Assembly (NCBI GenBank): GCA_002633005.1
Contig: NMRA01000510.1
Span: 127,438-191,437, forward strand
Reading direction: 5' to 3'
Source of the DNA: Phoronis australis
Taxonomy: Eukaryota; Phoronida; Phoronidae
DNA: 64,000 nt
Position numbers and translations under genes: made by a program. This document shows, piece by piece, positions 31,401 through 41,747 of this stretch (positions within the stretch are counted from its first letter, which is position 1; each line of letters opens with the position of its first letter). The notes below the pieces were generated by a model, which was given only the letters and a program-made list of their open reading frames with translations, did not search any database and had not been told where the DNA came from.

Positions 31401-34400
31401 CAGTACCACCGAAACTGTCCAGAGATTCCAAATCTTCAGTTTGGTTATCACCATATTTGCACTTTTGGATATATTTTAAGATTAAACTTTAATGACACAT
31501 GAAATGTTTAGTGTACCTGTAATTTGGTAAGTTTAGAGATGGTTCACAATGAATTTAACTAATTAAGTTTAGCTGGTGATCAAAATCTACCACTGTTTTG
31601 GTACTTCAAGTTTAAAACTTAGATAAAAAGTTATCAACTCGTTCCCGGTAAGAAAAAAAAACTAGTGGGCAGAAGCATTAAAAATTTAATAAAGAAAACC
31701 AATATAAAACTTATCGTTCCTTTGTGAAGTGGCCCTTTGTGAAGATAAACACAAGTTAACGTTTTTAGTCATTTTGTAGTATTTATAATGTACCAAGTTA
31801 AAACTACTCTCCAGAGTTGCAGGCTATAACTCTGCAAATGTTAGATAAAACCAAATTGGGGATACTAACAACAACCATTGTTGAGACAGAAATGCTAGCA
31901 ATTACCTTTCCACTTCATTAGCTCAGATCTACATCAATACAAAGGGCGTGCTGAATAGACATCCTAAAAGTTGTCTGGGGCTTAGGGAATCAGAGCTGTC
32001 ACCAGTGTAAGCGACATGTTGGCCATGTGAGCGCATACTAATTCAGTGTTTGCTGACAGGAAGCTGTTGTGAAACAATATCTTGATTGTATATCCTATAG
32101 TCAGATATTAGGGGAATCTTTATTTATATATTCATATACATTGTTCTAATCATTGTTACTGTGCAACTTTTGCACTGACGGTTTTGCTGCGGAAGGGTAA
32201 CCTGACTTCGCGGCCCCCGATGAGCTAGTAAGTAGATTTGCAGTTTTGCGACTAATTCACCAAAATAATCACATCCACATTATTTCTTTGGCTCACTAGT
32301 GTAGTCTTTTCGTGACTGGAAGTTTAGTTTCTAACTTTGGCTGGTTTATGTTCGTGATGTCTTCAGGCCGACCGCGACGGGTCTGATCGGGTTCTGAGCC
32401 ACTGGCCGGGATAACAAGCGTTTTTGTGTGTTTAGAACTGAAAAAAATCTAAAATTGCAACACACAGGTATGTTCCCCTGTCTGTATTTCACAGACAAAT
32501 AATTTGAATTTATCACCGAACAGGGCCCAAAATTTCCGCGACCGACTTTGATAAATTGGCCTATCGAACTTTTTAGGCTACAGTACGTTCCAATACCTAT
32601 AAATCCATAACAGCGAAATAAAACAACTCATTTGTTCAATAACTCGATGTATTTGTAAGGAATTTACATCGTATTTTGTTGATTTTTTGGTGTAAAACAA
32701 TGAATTCAACGGATAAGCTGACACCAGTAAGTGTGTTGTGAACTGCTGAACAGACTGCGTTCGAACCTCTGACGTCAGTGGTTTATTTCAACACCTACGT
32801 TTGCCGTCTTGTGTCAGGTAAAAGAACCGTACTTGCTGCTATCGAGTGGAACTACTCGATCTAAATTGATACAAAATAGCTTGGTTTTGGGGTGGCATTC
32901 TCCCTTAAGGAGGAGTTCAGGTAATTTGTTGAGTCGAAACTGTATTTTTTACTCAAGAATTTAAGTTGCCTTATCGACGATCGCGAGGCAGCAACGCATC
33001 AGTCAGCAAGTTTTCGTCATGACATTTCAGCACATTTTTTAAAATTAAGATCGTATTATAATTTAACAACAATGTTTGGTAGAAATGCACCACAGTTTTG
33101 TAGAAAGTCTGTCATAGGGTACAGATACGTCACAGCTCGTAAAGTTTATTTCATCGGTTGTCGGAGACCGGGTTTCAAGCACACCCCCCCCCCTTTCAAA
33201 ATGAACTTTTCTATGCACCCTGGGCGAATACGGTAGCTCTAATAGATGGTAATATCAACGCACGAAACGATGATTTTTATTGATCCTGGCAGCAAGTTTG
33301 TGGTGACTGACACAAACTGCCGGGCGACAGAATTTCGGGCTGGGCGAGTAGATTTTCTGGCTCACTGACCCAGCTGGCGAGCAGGGTTTTGAAACCAGGG
33401 TGTATCCCTGAAACATCACATGCTGCTTGCAATAAGCCCTCAGCATCCAACTTGTACAGGAAGACAGAAGTACTTCTAACCATTTGCTGCACATTCCTGC
33501 GATAGATCCTCTCGTGAGCCTCCTGCACTCTAGTCTCCTAGGGCACAGTTAACTCTATCAGAATCATTACTTTCTTGCTGTCTGACCACAACACTATGTC
33601 TGGTCTCAACTGGGTAACTGCCACCACAATTTTAAAGTCAGCTGCCATTCCTAGAACACCAGAGACATATTTCCTTGTGGATCTTTCGCCTTTTTAGAAC
33701 TGGATGAATCCCTTGTCTGAGTGAGTCACCTTTTCCCTTCTCTTTAGATCTAAAACATGTGCTATACACTTCAAAATCATGTCATGGCGCCATGTGTAGT
33801 TTTCTGAAGCGAGAGCTTCTTTGCACCTGGATAGAACGTGTTCATATGTACAGTGCTTGCCACAGCCCCTTTAGCTATCATCCTCAGTCATGCCTCATGT
33901 TCGAAGATTGACTGGTGTTAGAAGAGTGCCGCATATGCAGCCAAGTAGAAAACCCAGTCTGAATTGGTCTGAAGACTGAAGATCTTTACCAGTTGTGGAG
34001 CGATCTTATGCGTTATGTAGGCATGTTGCCATCTAGTTGTGGAGTGTTGATTTAATGGAACCCGTATGTTGAACCAGGCATGTCGACTTTACTTCATTTG
34101 TGCTCGCGCTGTCACGGACAGTAAATGCTCATGCTGTCTCGTACAGTACCAAACATAACATGTTGTCAGGATCCAGGAATTGAACCTCGTCTCAGGGAAA
34201 TTTGTGTTTCAGTCAAGAATTGACTGTGTCACTGTAAGAGCTGTGAACATTTTGCTATTAACGTTTGTGAAAATTCTAAAAAGTAACTGAAATCACAGTA
34301 AGGATTATCATGGGACTGATTTTTGGAGAGTAAAAGGCCTAATTTGATTTTTTTTTTTTTTTTAGTTGGGCTAAACGGGGTCAAATGCAGCCTTAACTAT

Positions 34401-37400
34401 GATCACATTCATTAACAATTTCAACGAACTGTCTTTGTTGATTAAGCTGGTCCCAGTGACACAAAAGTCTGTGGACATGTGTGATGATGTGTCTAGTCGG
34501 GGTTGAAAATAATTCTCGTTATTTTCAGAGATTTCATTGAGAACAGTTATACAGCTATCAAACAGAATAACCCAAAGTTCCCTATTTTGATTCGGGAATG
34601 TAGTGGTGTCCAGCCAAAAGTCTTCGCCAGATATGGTAGGTAATTTTGATACCAACTTTGGAATGAGATTTCCTCTATGTGTCACATATTACAAGTAAGT
34701 GGTTTAGGGTAGAGTCAAGAGGTGGCTCTCAAGTATACACAACTTATCAGCCCGTTACCTAGTGTATGGCTTGGTTTTTTTTGAGCTTAAAATTTCTGCT
34801 TTAGATGGCACTGCAGCACACTGCATGTCCCAGTGACAGTGTAGCCACTCCATAATTTAACAACGGCTCTCGTAAAACAGATCCAAGTGAACATCTCCGG
34901 ATTTCATCTGAGAAAGATAAAGTCCAACTTTTCTGAATCCGACTTTTGCATTTCCAACTTACCAAAGTTTTTACTTTTCTTGAAATATACATGTTGTCAT
35001 ATAAATGGCTATTGAAAGACATTATGTATATTCAAATCTTGGGTGCAGGTTCTTGTAGCAGTTCCTATAGTAAACGTTCTACAGTTTGTGTCAATCTCTA
35101 AAATTTGGGACACCAAATTCTAACAGAAATTGATTTTTTTTTATTTTAAAGATTGGGCTGTTTTTTATCAACAGTCTGAGACTAGACTTGGCAGTTCATC
35201 AAATCGTAGAAAATTTTTGCTGGTGTGCTGTTCTCACCTATACCCATAGTTTGTAACATGGTGGTCAATGCTTGTGTTGTCTGTATCGTTATTTTTGAAT
35301 TTGGGCTGGCCAATAAAATGCATAATTTTAAAATCTGTTACAGGCTCCAACCTTGTGCAAAATGATAAAACTTTCCTGTGCAAAACTAGAGGACCGTAGT
35401 ATTAGCATTTGTAGGAGTAAATTGGCATCTCTGGCACCAACCTTTTCAATCAAATATTATTAGCATTTGTGTTCGTATTAAACTTTTTATGGATATTTAA
35501 AGCCGCCAAGGAGTTGTTGGACTCTTAGTAGTTGACTATGTACACAAAAATAACAAATAAATGGCTTTGTATGTGTTCTTTAGAAGCCTTTTAAATTGAG
35601 AAAATGAATTACAGACTAGTCAACTCAATAAGTTTCCAATTAAGGAAGAGAACAGTGTCAAAAAACTGACATTATTTTTGATTGCTGGAAGTCGACTATG
35701 GTGAGAAACTAGGCTATGAGTTATTGAGGTTTGCACTTAGAGCACTTCATTGGGGGCATTTGTTGTTTGTTGTCTCAATTTTTATGCGTCCACATTAATA
35801 TGTGGGTGCATTATGTTGTCATCTCACTTCAGGAGTCCATGAGCTGATGTTGAGTTCAGGAGAATTCCTATTTTACTGAGTCTTTCCCTATTGGCAATAT
35901 AGATTTTCTTTCTGTATGATTTAATTTATACCAATTCCTCAATAGATCTTCATGGCATTTTGCATAAATGTTCCTGTGAGGGAAATATGGCACCTTCCCC
36001 ATTTCAGATGGATTTGGTCTTTTGTGCCCCCTATTGGCCATTTTTATCGTATTCTTTTTTAGTCTACTTCCCTATCAGCAAATCACATGAAGAGTCAACA
36101 TTAAGGGTGGCGGATGTATTTTTATTGTGGAGAACTTGGCCGCTATTATTTGCCTGCCTGTTCTAGTATAGCGCTCCTTTGTGGCTATTTTTGTTTTGTA
36201 TGCATCTGCCCCACTATATATAAGATCTTGAAATTTGGCATGTGTGTTTGCTGTTGGGGGAATCCTAGCAGGTGCTGGTTTTTGGATAGGTCTGGCTACT
36301 GTGGTGCCCTCTAGTGACAGATTGCCACTGCGTCTGCATTAATATGTGAAAGGTTCTGTGATGGGTCTTCATAAAATTTGTCTCGTGTGTTCCTAATGAG
36401 AGCTTGCAGCACTGATTCTCAGATAGATACTACTGTGGAATAATTTGAAAAATGAACACCCCTTATTTCTTTGCATACCAACACATTGCATTGCTCGTTG
36501 GGTTTTGATCTTCGTAACTGTGCTTTAGGTTTTGTTGGACCTTATGGACAAGTGTGTGCAAATATCTACATAACTGTAGTTTTGACCTCGGTAAAAGTTT
36601 TTCTGTCATCCAAAAATAGAAAGCCTGTAGAATTTCGTATTTGACATTTACCAATCAGTCATTAATTGGATCATGTGGCCATGGCTCTTTTAATAAAATT
36701 TAGGAAAAAAGAAGGTTATATTGATGGCACAGCAGTATCAGTAACGTGACAAAATTTCATTTAATAAATCTTAAAAAAAGGTTTCAATTTTCTTCATTAT
36801 TTTGTTTTTGTTTCATGTCAATTTTCGATTCTTTCATAGAAATCAATTCTTATTTTTCATAGCCTCTCATGATAAAGTGGGTAACTTTTAAAAACAATTC
36901 TTGTTTAATTTGAACCTGATCATCAATTTTAGAAGTATGATGTTCTGAACTCAAGCAAAACTGGCCCATTTTTCTAAGGGTACTTCATAACCTAATGTAA
37001 TACCGTAAGTTAATTGAAATCAAAGTATTCTACTTCTCATGTAATTTTCAATTGGTTTTATTTACTGATATGACTCACTTTCTTAAAATAGGCATAATAG
37101 CATCCAAGTACAATATGTGAATCTGATGCTACTAATATTCCAATATCACCATGCCAACTATCAGTCAGTTTCATTACATGTCCACTGAAAGTGCTGTTGC
37201 CAAGCTTAGATGTTGTAACCTCTTTCAAGCATACCCAGGTTTTTTCTGCAATCAGTAAGGCCTCTGTCTCATCAAACTCGTTGTCAAAACATCTGAGCCC
37301 ATCATGATAAATTAAATAGGCTTTAAACACACTGAGATAACCTACTGCTATGGGTTACAGCCTACTGCACTAAATTGGGAACTACAAACCTTACGCGTAA

Positions 37401-40400
37401 GTAATGAGCTGGCAATTTTCACATGAGTATGACCAGTGACGTTAATTATATAGCTACGAACATTTTGTCCTATCAGCACACCATCCTTTGGCCACATTAC
37501 GTGACCTAATGATGTGGCCAAAATATGGTGTGCTGACGGGACAAAATGTTCGCAAGATATTTCCGCGCCATATTGAAATAGATATATTTATAAAAATTAT
37601 ATAGTTCATTGATTACAATTATTTATATTAGAATGAACCTAAAAATGAAAGCGCTCCGAGGAGCGAACCTTGGCGAAATTAACCAAAAAGATGACGATAA
37701 AGATGATGACAAAGATGACGAATATGACGACGATGGTGAAAAAAAGAAGTATTAATAACATACACATGGCAAACGTAGAGGTCCGAAATCAGTAAGAAAA
37801 AGGCTACAGTCTTGTGCGACACTTGGCGAAAATAACGGAAAAGACAACGACGGAGATGATGACGAAGATGACGAAGATGATGACGAATATGATGATGGTG
37901 GTGGCGATGATGAACAACATCACAACATTCATATGACGAACTTAGATGTCATAAATCAATAAGAAATAGGCTACAGTCTAGTTCAAAAGAGGATATACCA
38001 ACATCAATGCAGCAAGAGCGCTCAACAAAGGAACAGCGTTATCAGAAAATCTCAAATAACTCGAAAAGTAGACGTCCTAGCGAAAAATGGAAAACATCTT
38101 CTGAAAGCCCGTTCAAAATTCTATCTAAACAGATGGTATCGCCTAATTCCGTAAATTTTTCGAAAAAAATGAAATTTTGCTTATTTTTTAAGAAATTCAA
38201 AGTCAAATAACTCGAAAACGGTAAGTCTGAGAAAAAAATTGTTACAGTTCATTTGAAAGAGTATACCTTAGAGAATCCACATGCAAAAATTCACGTCTTT
38301 TCCTTCACCCGTTTAAATAGCATCTACGTACGACTGAAAATAGGTCAACATGCACAAGATCCGCCATCTTGAATGCAACTTCCGGTTTTTTGGGTTGATA
38401 TAATAGCATTTCACAAAAAACTAATATCCGTAAAACTTCAAAGGAATTGGTCTTATAGTGCGCCCTCTACAGGAGAAAACGTTTTTAGGCCAAAATCGAG
38501 GTGCGCATGCGCGATCGCCGATATTTCCGCCATCTTTAACCGGAAGTAAACAATTTCCGGCATACTTGTAGCAAACTTCCGGTCCATTTACTGTGCCGAT
38601 TCTTAGCCTTTTACGTAAAAAATTGTAGCCTCCAGAAGCATTTGAACCTTTAAATGGAAACAAAATGGCCGCCACAGCCGCCATCTTGGATCCGATTTTG
38701 ACGAAAAACAATAGGCTTCCAGTACTTCCGGAAGTACGTGTTATGTGTAAATTTCGTGATGATCGGACGAAAATTGCGACCTGTATCGTGCGAACAAACA
38801 AAAAAAAAAAAAAACAAACATAGTGTCAGAGCAATATACTTGGCGAAATTTATTTCGCCAAGTAAAAAACAAACATAGTGTCAGAGCAATATACTTGGCG
38901 AAATTTATTTCGCCAAGTAAAAAAACAAACTTAGTGGAAGAGCAACATACTTGGCGAAATTTATTTCACCAAGTAATAATTTCATGACTTCTTCAGTACA
39001 GAACAGGGGAGTATGAATAGCTCATACCTGAATAAGGCAAGTTTTGCATTGAAAGTTGAGTGTTGTGTAAACATAAGCGAGTTGAATATGCTTTGGGAGT
39101 TAAAACTGTGATGAGACGGGCGTTGGCAAAGACAGAGGCTCTTATAAGGAAGGTTCATTTGTATAAATTGGGAGTGGGCAGTAAGCCAAACATGACATTG
39201 AGATCTGCCTTTGTGACAAAGCCTTTAAACTTTCTCTGAGATACTCTTTCTTTCAAGGGAGTGGCCTGCATATCTTGAAAGTTAAAAAAGTTTTTTTAAA
39301 AATGTTTGTATTAATTTTTTATGCGCCCACATATTGATATGGGGGTACATTTTGCCGTCATCTCTGTCTGGGTTTCCGGACATCTGGGCATTCGGCATCC
39401 GCATCTCCTTAACCCCGTGAAGGATCTTATTGAAATTTGCCAGGTGTGTTACTATGGGGCTGACAACAGAGGACGTCGAGTTCCGTACCGATCCAAACAC
39501 CATTGTGTCCCTATTGGCAACATAGTGCTTGATGGATTTTCATAAAATTCGGCAAATAGCTTTTTAATATGGGGGTGATGATGCTATTTTTTGCGGATGG
39601 ATTTGACAGGTTTTACACCACCTTGTGGTCATTTTTCTTATTTTTGCGTCCATTTTCTGGCATCTGCCTTTCTATCTGCCATACTGCTCAAAGGATCATT
39701 ATGAAAATTTACAGATATGTTGCTGATGAGAAGGCCATGAATGATGTTGACTTTCAGATGGGTCTGACAACTGCGTTGCCCCCTAGTAGCGATTTTGTTT
39801 CTTTTGCGTCTGCGACTGAATCTCCTTAGTCCTTTGAAGGATAATAGTGAGATTTAAAAAGGGTTTGTTCGTATGAAACTGATGACAGACAACCACGGAT
39901 TTCGAACCAATTCGACTACTGCTCTCGCAGTTTCTTTTTATGTTTTTGTCTATATCTTTGGAGTTCCTTGATGGATTTGCATGAAGTTTAGCTAATAGGT
40001 TTCTATTAAAAAGGCAATGATGCCTTCGCGTTTTTGGACAGATTTGGCATATACTGCGCTACCTGGTGGCAATTAAATTCTGAGAATGTTTTTGACGTCC
40101 ACCTTTGTATCTGCCGAATTTCTCAAAGGATCATTTTGAAATTGGCTTACCCGGTATGCATTTCCGAGGAGAGCACCACTGCTGACACTGATTTTCGGGC
40201 AGATTCGACTACTGTGGCAACCCCTAGTGGCATTTTTTTTGCATCTGCGTCTATATCTCCTTAATTCTAAAGATGATTTTGAAAACTGGCGTTTATGTTT
40301 CTGCTGTGAAGAGGATGGCTAATGATGATTTTTGGACGACAGACTAATGTGGCGCCTCCTAGTGGCAGTGTTTTAGCGTCTATGGTTGTATCTCCAAAAC

Positions 40401-41382
40401 CCTCTTCGGGTTCTTTATTAAATTTGGCAAATGTATTTATGTGAAGTTGACAACAGACAGTGATATTTGGACAGATTTGAATGCTGTTGTGTCCCCTAGT
40501 GGCAATTTTATTTTTTCCGTCTGTGGCTGTATCTGCTTTACCCTTTGCAAGATCTGAACTATAACAATTGTGTTCTTATGGAGAAGGCAACAGATGACAG
40601 CGAGTTTCAGACCAATCCAACTATGGCTGTGCTCCCTAGTTGCAGTTATGTTTTTTATGTTTACCTCTATAACTTCAAAGTTCCTTGAGGGTTTTTCATG
40701 AAGTTTGGCAGACATATTTCTTTAATGAAGGTGACAGCACCTTTCTTTTTTTGTGATGTATTCGACTAGTGGCCATTTTGATTATTTTTAGTCTGTTTTT
40801 TTGTCTTCTGTTACTGTATCTGCCTAAATGCACATAGGATCATTATGGAAAATAGCAATTGTTTTTCTACTGACAAGAGCATGACTGACATTGATTTTCA
40901 AAGGGGTCCAACTGCTGTGGTGCCCCCTAGTGACATTCTTTGCATCTGCGGCTGTATCTCCTAAACCCCTTACAAGATGGAAATTTGAAATACTTGTATT
41001 CTTATTAACTTCACATCAAGGGGATGGATTTGACTACTGCTGTGGTAGCTAGTGGCAGTTTTTTTTTCGTTTGCTCTTTATCTTTGGAATTCTTTGACGG
41101 ATTTTCATGAATTTTGGCAAACAGTTTGGAGAGGCGACTCCTTCCCATTCTGGATTCATTATATTCCGTGCCATCTAGTGACCATTTTTTAAAATATAAA
41201 TTAACAGCCCTTGAAGCAACACCGTTTGTGGTAGTCGTGGGCGCATTTCAACGCTCTGCGTTAACCTTGTATAATTAATTTATATTCTTTCAGAATATGG
41301 AAAAGAGACAAGCCAATCGCTGGCCGATTTAAGTAGTGAGCAGGTTCTGCAAACAGTGGAAAAGCTTAACGCAACCAGTTAA
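28378..41382 (+). CDS. NDUFA2: NDUFA2, complex I accessory subunit (B8), 3 exons
   Basis: Three exons (28378-28469, 34529-34635, 41294-41382; phases 2 then 1; GT-AG introns) join to 288 nt encoding 95 residues; human NDUFA2 has 99. The product starts MAAARSLRF, then has [35 protein letters not shown] and GKETSQ. These match the human [34 protein letters not shown] and GQETN. Family knowledge: a thioredoxin-fold accessory subunit of mitochondrial NADH:ubiquinone oxidoreductase; its two conserved cysteines (in HLCQ and RECSG) are both present. Introns of 6.1 and 6.7 kb are packed with repeats. Divergent from the NEK1-like gene. Confidence 0.95.
28596..29115 (-). repeat. tRNA-related repeat cluster with inverted copy
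   Basis: A block of about 93 bp starting TGTAGAAAATTTCGTGATGA occurs at 28596-28690 and 28958-29051. On the minus strand each holds a tRNA-like A region (TTGGCCGAATGGTTTAGATG in copy 1) and B box GGTTCAAGTCC. A third, inverted partial copy at 29052-29111 makes 28961-29111 a hairpin. Looks like a tRNA-derived SINE or composite, not a functional tRNA. Starts about 130 bp into NDUFA2 intron 1. Confidence 0.75.
29303..29605 (+). pseudogene. THAP zinc-finger remnant (frameshifted)
   Basis: The frame from the ATG at 29303 reads [29 protein letters not shown] and VCGWHF. This gives C-x4-C near the N terminus and C-x2-H later, with the Phe/Trp spacing of the THAP C2CH finger. It stops at 29534-29536, but the expected downstream box ([14 protein letters not shown], like the AVPTIF motif) is present in another frame at about 29562-29600. 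So either a frameshift or an unrecognised intron separates them. THAP domains occur in host factors and in P-element and Kolobok transposases. Confidence 0.72.
29833..30400. mobile_element. PIF/Harbinger-like MITE
   Basis: 568 bp with TIRs GGGCTGTTCCAGTAAAATCT at left and the near-complement at right (AGATTTTGCTGGAACAGCCC), extending about 35 bp with few mismatches. Flanked by TAA on both sides (29830-29832 and 30401-30403). Three-base TWA duplications and GGG...CCC ends are typical of PIF/Harbinger. The interior is T-rich with several CACCACCC phrases and encodes nothing recognisable. Confidence 0.85.
33255..33895 (-). pseudogene. LINE reverse-transcriptase C-terminal remnant
   Basis: Reading the minus strand from about 33,870: [20 protein letters not shown], then LDLKRREKV, then after breaks [17 protein letters not shown] and LIELTVP, then [16 protein letters not shown]. 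The phrases [14 protein letters not shown] and ELTVP are familiar from the C-terminal part of non-LTR retrotransposon polymerases in marine animals. At least two in-frame stops and a frame change, so it is dead. May extend toward 34,100. In NDUFA2 intron 1. Confidence 0.78.
34529..34635 (+). CDS. NDUFA2: NDUFA2 exon 2
   Basis: Acceptor TTTTCAG at 34522-34528, donor GTAGGT at 34636. Encodes [20 protein letters not shown] and [15 protein letters not shown], the most conserved core of the subunit with the second redox cysteine. Confidence 0.96.
35800..36330 (+). repeat. degenerate ~140-bp repeat array, about 4 units
   Basis: Core sites CCCTATTGGCA (about 35888), CCCCCTATTGGCCA (36028), CTCCTTTGTGGC (36173) and GCCCTCTAGTGACA (36306) lie about 130-145 bp apart. 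Each is preceded by phrases such as GGATTTGGTCTTTTGTG. Same orientation and same family as 39.3-41.2 kb. Confidence 0.75.
37058..37330 (-). CDS. orphan ORF, possible exon inside NDUFA2 intron 2
   Basis: A 90-codon frame ending TAA with natural-looking composition ([52 protein letters not shown]). An acceptor-like TATCTCAG lies immediately upstream (about 37333-37340 on the plus strand), so it could be a terminal exon of a nested minus-strand gene or a fragment of a mobile element. I do not recognise the family. No upstream partner exon was identified. Confidence 0.35.
   Translation of the reverse strand: MFKAYLIYHDGLRCFDNEFDETEALLIAEKTWVCLKEVTTSKLGNSTFSGHVMKLTDSWHGDIGILVASDSHIVLGCYYAYFKKVSHISK
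37457..37552. repeat. ~96-bp near-perfect palindrome (foldback element)
   Basis: The left arm CGAACATTTTGTCCTATCAG continues CACACCATCCTTTGGCCACATTA and is matched by the right arm ending GGGACAAAATGTTCG, around a loop of about 8 bases. Would form a long hairpin in DNA or RNA. Likely a foldback MITE. Confidence 0.85.
37655..38818. repeat. composite repeat: GATGACGA-rich tract and poly(A)-tailed element
   Basis: Two similar blocks (about 37655-37775 and 37797-37975) each contain CTTGGCGAAA then imperfect GATGACGA/GATGATGA repeats and end with related CAAAYGTAGAGGTC-like sequence and 'aatcagtaagaaa'. Then 38,320-38,790 carries mirror phrases ATGGCCGCC and GCCGCCATCTTGGA and ends TCGTGCGAACAAACA followed by poly(A), the look of a retroposon-like tail. 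No protein recognised. Confidence 0.5.
38821..38976. repeat. three tandem ~56-bp units each with a 26-bp palindrome
   Basis: Units share TAGTGTCAGAGCAATAT followed by ACTTGGCGAAAT-TT-ATTTCGCCAAGT. Palindromes at 38838-38863, 38893-38918 and 38949-38974 (the last with one change, CACC for CGCC). Arms are 12 nt with a 2-nt centre. Confidence 0.9.
39310..41200 (+). repeat. main array of ~140-bp degenerate tandem repeat, about 13 units
   Basis: The core (G)(C)CCCTAGTGGCA recurs near 39505, 39628, 39775, 39918, 40063, 40219, 40354, 40493, 40633, 40764, 40920, 41050 and 41172. Steps are 122-156 bp, mean near 139. Other shared parts per unit: TCTGCGGCTGTATCTCC, TGATGGATTTTCATGAAATT-like and AATTTGGCAAA, then GACAGAT(T/G)TGACTACTG. 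Units are highly diverged and no frame is conserved across them. In NDUFA2 intron 2, ending about 100 bp before exon 3. Confidence 0.88.
41294..41382 (+). CDS. NDUFA2: NDUFA2 exon 3
   Basis: Acceptor TTTCAG ends at 41293. Encodes [20 protein letters not shown] then VEKLNATS and TAA. Fits human [25 protein letters not shown]. A plus-strand AATAAA candidate occurs at about 42546; a nearer poly(A) signal was not obvious. Confidence 0.93.
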
Positions 41383-41600
41383 TTTAAGTTGTGGACTCAT
41401 TAGACTGGTTGGGAGATTAATATTGTGTTAGTGTGATGCAGCATTCTTATTTGTTTTGTTTAGACTTACTGAGTGGCTGGTGTCAGTCAACAATTATCAT
41501 GGCTTCCTGCAGGCATTTTGATTCTCAAAATGTGCTTGGCACAACATAAAATTAATCTTGTGCCGGTTTCCCATATGCAAAACTTGTTTTGTCACTTCGT

Positions 41601-41747
41601 AGATTGGTTCTTATTTACGCAATCAAGCAAAAACATTGTACCTTGACAGTTTCGACTTCTCACAGCAGCCATCTTTGGAAGTTATAGCTATTGGATACTA
41701 AGTGGAGTACAACATTTTTGCTTGGTTGCGTAAATAAGAACCTATCT
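41601..41747. repeat. inverted-repeat element (hairpin) downstream of NDUFA2
   Basis: Arms of about 42 bp, AGATTGGTTCTTATTTACGC at left and its near-complement GCGTAAATAAGAACCTATCT at right, with matching CAAGCAAAAA inside, around a loop of about 60 bp. Starts 219 bp after the NDUFA2 stop, so it could be in the 3'UTR. Confidence 0.85.

Noticed and set aside
34371-34685. 104-codon minus-strand ORF
   Set aside because: Overlaps NDUFA2 exon 2 on the opposite strand; the plus-strand exon matches NDUFA2 and has proper splice sites.
38421-38801. 126-codon minus-strand ORF containing KMAAVAA
   Set aside because: Falls in the poly(A)-tailed repeat with mirror ATGGCCGCC phrases; no protein motif, so the frame is likely incidental.
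38821-38976. CRISPR-like regular repeats
   Set aside because: Only three units with near-identical spacers, in a eukaryotic intron; a tandem repeat, not an array.
39569-40264. two plus ORFs of 86 and 76 codons in the repeat array
   Set aside because: They begin and end at arbitrary points in ~140-bp units that do not share a frame; not coding.
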